NCBI RefSeq assembly: GCF_003002025.1
Contig: NZ_PVZB01000006.1
Coordinates: forward strand, 248,001 to 312,000
Reading direction: 5' to 3'
Source: Paraburkholderia sp. BL25I1N1
GTDB lineage: Bacteria > Pseudomonadota > Gammaproteobacteria > Burkholderiales > Burkholderiaceae
DNA: 64,000 bases
Positions 58,048 to 64,000 of the stretch are shown here, in pieces. Positions within the stretch are counted from its first letter, which is position 1, and each line of letters begins with the position of its first letter. The translations under genes were made by a program, and so were the position numbers. The notes under the pieces are model-generated. The model saw nothing but the letters and a program-made list of their open reading frames with translations, was not told where the DNA came from and made no database searches.

Positions 58048-59814
58048 ATGTTCCGTAGAACCCTCTTACCCATCCCGTTTGCGGCGCTGCTTACGCTCGC
58101 AGCTTGCGGCAACAACAGCGTGAACTCGCCTGCGCCGGTGGTATCGGCGCAGGACGCCGTGGCCACGGCCACGCCGATCAAACACGTCGTGGTGATTTTC
58201 GGTGAGAACGTTTCGTTCGATCACTACTTCGGCACCTACCCCAACGCGTCCAACCCGACTGGCGAGCCGCAATTCGTGGCAGCCGCCGGCACGCCGGCGG
58301 TCGACAACCTCAGCAGCAACAACCTGATCACGGCCAACCCGAACGCACTGGCCACCTCGCCGAACACGGCGGGCCGCACGGTCGGCAGCGTGACGATCGC
58401 GGGTCTCGGCCTGCCCGCAGCCGATCTGCTGCCGTTCCGCCTGGACCGCTCGCAAGCCAATACGTCGAGCCAGAACCACGCCTACGCCGCCGAAGAACTC
58501 GCTTATAACAACGGCGCGATGGACTCGTTCCCGCTCTTCACCGCAGCCAACTCGACGATCGCCGGCAGCACCGGCGCGTTCGCGACGAAGGGCCAGGTGC
58601 TCGGCTACTTCGACGGCAACACGGTCACGGCTCTGTGGAACTACGCGCAGAACTTCGCGATGAACCAGAACGCCTACACGGACACGTACGGTCCGTCGAC
58701 GCCGGGTGCGCTCGAAGTGGTGTCCGGCCAGAACAACGGCGTCGTCGTGAGCGGCGGCACCTCGGCCAATGCGATTCCCGACTCGGCAGGCAGCTTCACG
58801 ATGATCGGCGACCTCGACCCGACCGGCGACGTCTGCACGATCGCGGCAAAGAGCACGGTGACCGGCGCGATGTCGTCGAATAACAAGAACATCGGCGACC
58901 TGCTCAACGCGAAGGGCCTGACTTGGGGCGGCTTCATGGGCGGCTTCAACCTGCAGACCGTCAACGCCAACGGCACGACCGGCTGCCTGCGTTCGACCTT
59001 CTCGCCAGTGCTGAACGCAACCAAGGCCGACTACGTGCAGCATCACGCGTGGTTCCAGTATTACGCGAGCACGGCCAACCTGGCGCATACGCGTCCGTCG
59101 TCGGCGGCGGTGATCGGCTCCACGGATCCGCTCGACAACACGGCAACGCCGGTGCACCACCAGTACGACACCGACGACTTCTTCGCCGCGGTGAAGGCGG
59201 GCAATTATCCGTCGGTCAACTTCCTGAAAGCGCCGGCGATCGGCGACGGCCACCCGGGCAACTCGGATCCGATCGACGAACAGGCTTTCGTGACCAAGGT
59301 GATCAACTTCCTGCAACAGCAGCCTGACTGGAAGAACACCGCCGTGATCATCGCCTACGACGATTCGGACGGCTGGTACGACCACCGTTTCAAGGCACCG
59401 ACGAGCGCATCGTTCGACTCGACCACGGCGCAATCCGCGGGCGGCAAGACGGTGGCGGGCACCGACAACCTGAGCGGCGTCGGTCAGTGCACGGCAGCGG
59501 GCGCAGTGCAGCCGCAAGGCGTGAACGGCGGCGTGGTCAACGGCCGTTGCGGCCCGGGTACGCGCACGCCGTTTATCGTGGTGTCGCCGTGGGCGAAGGT
59601 CAACTTCGTCGACGATACGCCCATCACGCAGGCTTCCGTGGTGCGCTTCATCGAGGACAACTGGCTGGGCGGTCAACGCCTGGGCGGCGGTTCGTTCGAC
59701 GCGACGGCGGGCAGCATCATGAACATGTTCAACTTCACGGGCTCGGGCAACAATCCGCCGCTGTTCCTCGATCAGAACCTGGGTACGAAGCTGGCAGCCG
59801 CGCCGGCAATCTGA
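58048..59814 (+). CDS. Lipoprotein phosphoesterase (acid phosphatase/phospholipase C-like)
   Basis: A 588-residue exported enzyme of the PF04185-type phosphoesterase family (AcpA, PLC). A lipobox (LTLAAC) lies in the signal MFRRTLLPIPFAALLTLAACG. The active-site landmarks are HVVVIFGENVSFDHYFGTYP (metal Glu/Asn), YGPSTPGALEVVSG (probable nucleophile Ser), and IIAYDDSDGWYDHRF. Start 58048 has GGAG eight bases upstream; an ATG at 58006 gives a longer, less likely N-terminus. It would release phosphate or phosphocholine, which would suit the choline genes in the window, but specificity is unproven. A terminator follows. Confidence 0.88.
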   Translation: MFRRTLLPIPFAALLTLAACGNNSVNSPAPVVSAQDAVATATPIKHVVVIFGENVSFDHYFGTYPNASNPTGEPQFVAAAGTPAVDNLSSNNLITANPNALATSPNTAGRTVGSVTIAGLGLPAADLLPFRLDRSQANTSSQNHAYAAEELAYNNGAMDSFPLFTAANSTIAGSTGAFATKGQVLGYFDGNTVTALWNYAQNFAMNQNAYTDTYGPSTPGALEVVSGQNNGVVVSGGTSANAIPDSAGSFTMIGDLDPTGDVCTIAAKSTVTGAMSSNNKNIGDLLNAKGLTWGGFMGGFNLQTVNANGTTGCLRSTFSPVLNATKADYVQHHAWFQYYASTANLAHTRPSSAAVIGSTDPLDNTATPVHHQYDTDDFFAAVKAGNYPSVNFLKAPAIGDGHPGNSDPIDEQAFVTKVINFLQQQPDWKNTAVIIAYDDSDGWYDHRFKAPTSASFDSTTAQSAGGKTVAGTDNLSGVGQCTAAGAVQPQGVNGGVVNGRCGPGTRTPFIVVSPWAKVNFVDDTPITQASVVRFIEDNWLGGQRLGGGSFDATAGSIMNMFNFTGSGNNPPLFLDQNLGTKLAAAPAI

Positions 59815-59942
59815 TCCGCGGAGGTGCCTCGCGCTCTTCTGTTCCGCTTGCCGCTGCGTGATGCACGAGTCTCATGCGTGCCTCACGCCGCGCGGCGGCG
59901 CGCAGTGAAAAGTGACACGCACCCTATGCCGTAGTTGGGCGT

Positions 59943-59981
59943 CGAGCCAGTGCAAACGTGCTGGCTCGATTTTGCTTTTTA
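59943..59981 (+). terminator. Rho-independent terminator after the phosphoesterase gene
   Basis: A 9-bp perfect stem (59943-59951 with 59962-59970), a 10-base loop and a T-rich tail (59971-59974 and 59977-59981). It separates the phosphoesterase gene from the di-haem peroxidase gene, so the two are separate transcripts unless the terminator leaks. Confidence 0.8.
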
Positions 59982-60014
59982 TCGAAGCCGATCGAATCAT
60001 CTGTCATCACCGCC

Positions 60015-61457
60015 ATGAACCCTCCTTCTGACGCCGCCTTGCCTTCGCATCTGCCCGCGGGCGGCGAGCCCGGCCCCGTGATTACCCGCCGCTCGTGGCT
60101 CAAGCTGCTCGCGTGGAGCGCGGCCGGCATCGTGCTCGCGTGCATCGTCTACTGCGCGTACGCGCTCGTCTATCCGGAGCGCATGCCGTCCGCGGTCGGC
60201 GAGATCGTCGAGGAAATCACCGGCGCGAACCCGCATCCGGTGACGTTGATGCGTCCGCAGAATGTGCCGCTGAGCGCCGTGGCGCTGCTCGGCAAACAGA
60301 TTTTCTTCGACCCGAGTTTGTCGGCGTCGGGCACGCAGTCGTGCGCGTCGTGCCACTCGCCGCAGCATTCGTATGCACCGGATAACGCGTTTCCGGTGCA
60401 GCTCGGCGGCGCGCATATGAACCAGGCGGGTTATCGTCCGCCGCCGTCGCTCACGTATCTGTATCGTCAGGCGCCGTTCAGCATCGGCCCGGATCAGGGC
60501 GACACTGACGTGCCGGTGGATATGACGCAACTGGCCACGCAAGCCGCCGGCGTGCAGCGCGCGCAGAAGACGGCGCTCGCCGCGCCCGCCGCTGCGGCGA
60601 TGGTGCCGCAAGGCGGATTGTTCTGGGACGGCCGCGTCGATACTTTGCAGGACCAGGCACTCGGGCCTTTGACCAACCCGGTGGAAATGGCCAACGCAAC
60701 GCCGGAGGACGTCGCTCACAAACTGCTGGCGACCAGGTATCTGGATCAATTCAAACAGATCTTCGGGCCCGGTATCGTCACCAATCCAAGCTTGATGATT
60801 TCCGAGGCGATGTTCGCCGTCGGGCGTTATCAGATCGAGGACCAATCGTTCCATTCTTTCAGCAGCAAGTACGACTACTGGCTCGAAGGCAAGGCGCGCC
60901 TGACGCACGCCGAGTTGCACGGCTTGCAGTTGTTCAACGACAAGGACAAGGCGAACTGCGCCGGCTGCCATTTGAGCCAGCCGAGCAAGGACGGCCTGCC
61001 GCCGGTGTTCACCGACACGCAGTACGAAGCGCTCGGCGTGCCGCGCAATCCGGCGATTCCCGCCAACAAGGATCCGAAGTTCTTCGATATGGGCGTGTGC
61101 GGCCCGTTCCGCGACGACCTCGCCAAACAGACACAGTATTGCGGCATGTTCCTCACGCCGACGCTGCGTAATGCGGCTGAACGCAAGGTGTTTTTCCACA
61201 ACGGCGTGTACCACGATCTCAAGCAGGTGATGGACTTCTACAATCTGCGCAATACGTCGCCGGAGAAAATCTATCCGCGCGATGCGTCGGGCAAGGTGCA
61301 GAAGTACAACGATCTGCCGGCTCAGTACCATGCCAACGTGGACGTGGCCGACGCACCATTCGACCGCAAGTTCGGCGATCAGCCGGCAATGAGCGATGAG
61401 GATATTCAGGACATCATCGCGTTCATGAAGACGCTCAGCGACGGGTACAAGAACTGA
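60015..61457 (+). CDS. Membrane-anchored di-haem cytochrome c peroxidase-type protein
   Basis: A 480-residue protein with one N-terminal membrane helix (about 29-52) and two haem c motifs, CASCH at 110-114 and CAGCH at 315-319, the MauG/CCP pattern. FFDPSLSASGTQSCASCHSP and LFWDGRVDTLQDQALGPLTN are the CCP family hallmarks. It would reduce H2O2 using cytochrome c on the periplasmic face, or act as a MauG-like oxidase. Genes of this type often follow AcpA-like phosphoesterases in Burkholderia, as here. Start 60015 (MNPPSDAALP) is used. Confidence 0.9.
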   Translation: MNPPSDAALPSHLPAGGEPGPVITRRSWLKLLAWSAAGIVLACIVYCAYALVYPERMPSAVGEIVEEITGANPHPVTLMRPQNVPLSAVALLGKQIFFDPSLSASGTQSCASCHSPQHSYAPDNAFPVQLGGAHMNQAGYRPPPSLTYLYRQAPFSIGPDQGDTDVPVDMTQLATQAAGVQRAQKTALAAPAAAAMVPQGGLFWDGRVDTLQDQALGPLTNPVEMANATPEDVAHKLLATRYLDQFKQIFGPGIVTNPSLMISEAMFAVGRYQIEDQSFHSFSSKYDYWLEGKARLTHAELHGLQLFNDKDKANCAGCHLSQPSKDGLPPVFTDTQYEALGVPRNPAIPANKDPKFFDMGVCGPFRDDLAKQTQYCGMFLTPTLRNAAERKVFFHNGVYHDLKQVMDFYNLRNTSPEKIYPRDASGKVQKYNDLPAQYHANVDVADAPFDRKFGDQPAMSDEDIQDIIAFMKTLSDGYKN

Positions 61458-61481
61458 GGTTGCCTGTGTCGTCCTGCTGCG

Positions 61482-61499
61482 AAGGCCGCACACGGCCTT
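61482..61499 (+). terminator. Small hairpin after the peroxidase gene
   Basis: AAGGCCG (61482-61488) pairs with CGGCCTT (61493-61499) around a 4-base loop, followed only by one further T. It is 24 bases after the stop. It is a weak terminator candidate. Confidence 0.4.
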
Positions 61500-61567
61500 T
61501 GCGCTGCGGCGCGCGAGCCGGTGAGGTATCCTTGCCGGTTCCGCGAACTCTATCCGTACCCTGCCCG

Positions 61568-62260
61568 ATGGCCGATTTCCCCTTCGACGCCGTACTCTTC
61601 GACTGCGACGGCGTGCTCGTCGACTCAGAGCCCATCACCAACCGCGTGCTCACCGAGATGCTCGGCGAGCTGGGCTGGCATTTGAGCGTCGAAGAGACGA
61701 TGCGTATTTTCGTCGGCAAAGCCGTCCGGGATGAAGCCGCGCTGATCGAAGCCCGAACCGGCGTCGCGATCACGACCGATTGGCTCATGCAATTCCGCGA
61801 GCGACGCAATGCGGCGCTCGATCTCGAACTGGTCGCGATTCCCGGCGCGCCGGACGCGGTGCGCGCGCTTCATGCGGCATTGAACGGACGCATTGCGGTG
61901 GCGTCGGGCGCGGACCGTATCAAAGTGGAAATGCAACTGGTGAAGGCGGGCATTTTCGACTGTTTCCAAGGACGCGTTTTCAGCGGCCACGAAATGCCCC
62001 GCAGCAAGCCCTTTCCCGATGTCTATCTCGCGGCGGCTGCCGCGTTGGACGTGGACCCGCGCCGCTGCGCGGTGATCGAGGACACGGTGACAGGCGCGAC
62101 CGCGGGCGTGGCTGCGGGCGCTACGGTGTTCGGCTATTGCCCGCTCGAACTTGGCCACAGCAGCGCGACCGCTTTGCATGGCGCGGGTGCCACGCATGTG
62201 TTCAGGGACATGGGCACATTGCCCGCTTTGCTGGCGGGATGGCGCGCTGAAATGCACTGA
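61568..62260 (+). CDS. HAD-superfamily phosphatase (beta-phosphoglucomutase/Gph-like)
   Basis: A 230-residue cytosolic hydrolase. Motif I is FDCDGVLVDSE with nucleophile Asp12 and acid/base Asp14, followed by a four-helix cap, a motif II-like VASGADRIKVEMQL, SKPFPDVYL (motif III Lys), and VIEDTVTGATAGVAAGATV (motif IV Asp). The sequence resembles phosphoglycolate/beta-phosphoglucomutase-type HADs; the substrate is not determined. Start 61568 is set by MADFPFDAVLFDCDG. Confidence 0.88.
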   Translation: MADFPFDAVLFDCDGVLVDSEPITNRVLTEMLGELGWHLSVEETMRIFVGKAVRDEAALIEARTGVAITTDWLMQFRERRNAALDLELVAIPGAPDAVRALHAALNGRIAVASGADRIKVEMQLVKAGIFDCFQGRVFSGHEMPRSKPFPDVYLAAAAALDVDPRRCAVIEDTVTGATAGVAAGATVFGYCPLELGHSSATALHGAGATHVFRDMGTLPALLAGWRAEMH

Positions 62261-62355
62261 CGAAGGCGCTGGCTTCGACGCCGGCCTTCGCGCCACAGCC
62301 CGCGACGGCGACGGCGCTGAAAATATCGCGCCGACTCTTACGCTCGCCGCAGTCC

Positions 62356-62748
62356 TTACTCGAAAGCTGGATCGATCGGCACGCGGTATCCCACTGCCAG
62401 CCGATTCGTCTCGTTGGCCATGCCCACGACCGCGAGCAATTCGCCGAAAATCTCGTCGGTCATACCGGCGCGGCGCGCGGCCGCCGTGTGACTCGCCACG
62501 CAGTAGCCGCAATTGTTCGTCACGCTCACCGCGACATACAGCAGTTCCTTGATGAGCGGATCGAGCGCGCCGGGCGCCATCACGTCCTTCAGGCTGTCCC
62601 ACGTGCGCGCGAGAGTTGGCGGATGCTGGGCGATGTACTTCCAGAAGTTGTTGACGTCGTCGACCTGGCGGGTCTGCTTGATATCGTCGTACACGGCTTG
62701 GACTTCCGGCGACGCCGCAGCGTATTCGACGGCTTTGATCTGGCTCAT
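62356..62748 (-). CDS. Carboxymuconolactone decarboxylase family/AhpD-like protein
   Basis: A 130-residue helical protein with the CxxC redox centre NNCGYCVASHTAAAR (Cys-Gly-Tyr-Cys and nearby His), the AhpD/CMD signature. It begins MSQIKAVEYAAASPEVQAVYDD. Such proteins act as alkylhydroperoxidase-like thiol reductants. It is monocistronic, convergent with the HAD gene and divergent from the small peptide gene. Confidence 0.87.
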   Translation of the reverse strand: MSQIKAVEYAAASPEVQAVYDDIKQTRQVDDVNNFWKYIAQHPPTLARTWDSLKDVMAPGALDPLIKELLYVAVSVTNNCGYCVASHTAAARRAGMTDEIFGELLAVVGMANETNRLAVGYRVPIDPAFE

Positions 62749-63068
62749 GCGTTCTCCTTTCCTTGCTGACGGGATTCGGTGAACCTTGCGCGCGAGGCGC
62801 GGGGTTCGCGGTGGCCGTCTATTGTGACGTGATTTTTAGCGCGCCTCACCGCTGCATGACGCGGCAGACGGATGTCGCTGAATTGCCGACACTCGTTATG
62901 CACCGAGTTGGCCGCTCGGCATCACACCACCGCGGGGAAATCGCGGAAAAGCATATGGCATGCCGCTTTAGCGCCGATGGCATGGTGCGTGCATTCAGCG
63001 GACGTGAGCGCGGCATTTTTCCGCTCTCGTCGATCCACTTGATGCACTCACTCCGCTGGAGACCCACC
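62749..63068. other. Intergenic region before the small peptide gene
   Basis: These 320 bases hold no supported gene. They separate the AhpD-like gene (minus) from the 82-residue peptide gene (plus). The peptide gene has GGAG seven bases before its ATG at 63069. A larger open frame from 62763 runs into it but lacks coding character before 63069. Confidence 0.45.
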
Positions 63069-63317
63069 ATGAAAACGCTCGTCCTCAAAGACCTCGCCCG
63101 CCTCGACGAACTCGACCGCGCGGCATCGCTATCCGTTCGCGGCGGTATTGCGTATCTGACGCGTGAAGCGCCGTCAGGCTGCGGCGGCCTGGATCAGCCG
63201 ATGCACATCGAACACGGCTGGAGCCCATGCCCGCCCGTTCATTTCGGCTGCGGACCGGTCTACTTCCCGTTCGACCAACTGCCTTCGCACAAGGAACTGA
63301 AGGTGGTGCCGCTGTAG
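63069..63317 (+). CDS. Small peptide with double-glycine-type leader
   Basis: An 82-residue peptide. The N-terminal 26 residues form an amphipathic charged helix ending in Val-Arg-Gly-Gly (MKTLVLKDLARLDELDRAAS, then LSVRGG), like leaders of double-glycine-cleaved peptides. The tail is rich in Pro, Gly, His and Tyr, with Cys38, Cys54 and Cys61 (PSGCGG, SPCPP, FGCGP) and no net signal peptide. I do not recognise a named family. GGAG lies seven bases before the ATG. No modification enzyme or peptidase-containing ABC exporter lies in this window, so it is an orphan here. Some small Burkholderia proteins share this leader type. Confidence 0.65.
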   Translation: MKTLVLKDLARLDELDRAASLSVRGGIAYLTREAPSGCGGLDQPMHIEHGWSPCPPVHFGCGPVYFPFDQLPSHKELKVVPL

Positions 63318-63413
63318 TGCCGCCGCAGGCCCAAAGGCAAACGGCGCCGCCTGTCTGCGCCGTGGCGTGGCGAGCGCGCAAGCCTGAACGCGCTCACCAC
63401 GTCGATTTTCCTG

Positions 63414-64000
63414 TTACTTCGTCTGGTCGCGCAGCCGCAATATCTGGCCGCCCGCGCTGTCTTCCACTAGCCAGCCGGCCGCCGTTATCACGTCGCGCAG
63501 ACGATCCGCTTCGCTCCATTGCTTCGCGGCGCGGGCTCTTTCGCGTTGATCCGCGAGGGCCGCGATCCCGGCCGGAAGCTCGGGCGTATCGACGTCCTTC
63601 CAATCGGCGAGACCCAGTCCAAGCACCACGTCGAAGCAATCCACGCTCGCCCTTCGCGTTGCCGGCGGCAGATCGCTTCTGACCACGTCCCACAGCACCG
63701 CGAGCGCGCGCGGCAGGTTCAGATCGTAATCGACCTCCGCCTTGAAGCGCGCCACGGCGGACGCATCCGCCGTACCGCCTGGCGGCCATTGCGCATAGAT
63801 CCGGCGCAAACGATCCAGTGCGGCTTGCGCGGCATCCAGCGCGGCCTCGCTGAAGCGCAGGCTGCTGCGGTAGTGCGCGCCCAGGCATAGATAGCGATAC
63901 GCGAGCGGATCGTTGCCGCGCTCGATCAGCGTTTGCAAACGTACGAAATCGCCGCCCGACTTCGACATCTTGCCGGCGTCCAGCAACAGGAAGTGGCCGT
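63414..64000 (-). CDS. cysS: Cysteinyl-tRNA synthetase-like protein, 3' part (cut by window edge)
   Basis: Only the C-terminal part of the gene is in the window; the frame runs off the right edge. The visible residues include the class I KMSKS loop (AGKMSKSGGDFVRLQTLIER), an anticodon-binding helical region (DPLAYRYLCLGAHYRSSLRFS) and a CysS-type tail (QWSEADRLRDVITAAGWLVE). KMSKS is followed by GGDF where the usual form is LGNF, so this may be a divergent or second CysS. The N-terminal HIGH motif and zinc ligands lie outside the window. Confidence 0.8.
   Translation of the reverse strand, partial: GHFLLLDAGKMSKSGGDFVRLQTLIERGNDPLAYRYLCLGAHYRSSLRFSEAALDAAQAALDRLRRIYAQWPPGGTADASAVARFKAEVDYDLNLPRALAVLWDVVRSDLPPATRRASVDCFDVVLGLGLADWKDVDTPELPAGIAALADQRERARAAKQWSEADRLRDVITAAGWLVEDSAGGQILRLRDQTK

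Noticed and set aside
58066..59676. A 536-residue minus-strand open frame opposite the phosphoesterase gene
   Set aside because: It lies entirely inside the phosphoesterase gene and is Arg/Val-rich with no signal or domain.
1..64000. Prophage, insertion sequences, integrase or CRISPR array
   Set aside because: Apart from the lysozyme remnant no phage or transposase gene is present, and no regular direct repeats with spacers were found.

Overview
The window is high-GC, densely coded DNA of the Burkholderia/Paraburkholderia type. I infer this from codon use and gene content: a soxBDAG plus gbc/dgc betaine cluster, a YXWGXW protein, a DUF4148-like protein, and a DUF1501/DUF1800 pair. It looks chromosomal. 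I see no rRNA, tRNA, CRISPR array, insertion sequence or complete prophage.

Region 1 (about 0.15-37.3 kb) is a nearly complete choline-to-pyruvate pathway. The choline importer is choX (33.2-34.1 kb) and choWV (35.2-37.2 kb). betIBA (16.8-20.6 kb) oxidises choline to glycine betaine and has a palindromic BetI operator upstream. gbcA/gbcB make dimethylglycine. dgcA/dgcB with a dedicated etfA/etfB pair make sarcosine. soxBDAG (25.0-30.2 kb) makes glycine. glyA and sdaA convert glycine to serine and pyruvate. Released one-carbon units are handled by fdhA (glutathione-independent formaldehyde dehydrogenase) and purU (10-formyl-THF deformylase). A ProX-type betaine-binding protein, a DUF5943-type protein and an M19-like dipeptidase lacking metal ligands ride in the glyA-to-proX run. 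Three GlxA/GbdR-type AraC regulators are interspersed. Between betA and soxG lie an AmpC-type beta-lactamase, a cupin, a truncated phage-type lysozyme remnant, a secreted protein and an MFS transporter.

Region 2 (37.7-48.5 kb) holds a ferritin-VIT1 membrane protein, a tartrate/malate-type catabolic unit (ACS-family MFS, tartrate-dehydrogenase-like enzyme, divergent LysR), a DUF4148-like secreted protein, a fatty-acid-type unit (acyl-CoA ligase, SDR, divergent acyl-CoA dehydrogenase) and a BON protein.

Region 3 (48.6-52.7 kb) is an uncharacterised two-component flavin monooxygenase cluster. An XRE-cupin regulator is divergent from an LLM monooxygenase, a RutF-like flavin reductase and an MFS permease. 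A good sigma70 promoter with an embedded inverted repeat lies between the regulator and the monooxygenase.

Region 4 (52.7-57.7 kb) is an overlapping minus-strand operon. It encodes an ECF sigma factor, a one-TM putative anti-sigma factor, a Spy/CnrX-like periplasmic protein, DUF1800 and a Tat-exported DUF1501 protein. A 33-residue lipoprotein and a 14-residue-periodic YXWGXW protein precede it. This is the best candidate for an undescribed envelope system.

Region 5 (58.0-64.0 kb) carries a lipoprotein phosphoesterase, a membrane-anchored di-haem peroxidase, a HAD phosphatase, an AhpD-like protein, an orphan 82-residue peptide with a double-glycine leader, and the 3' part of a CysS-like gene cut by the window edge.
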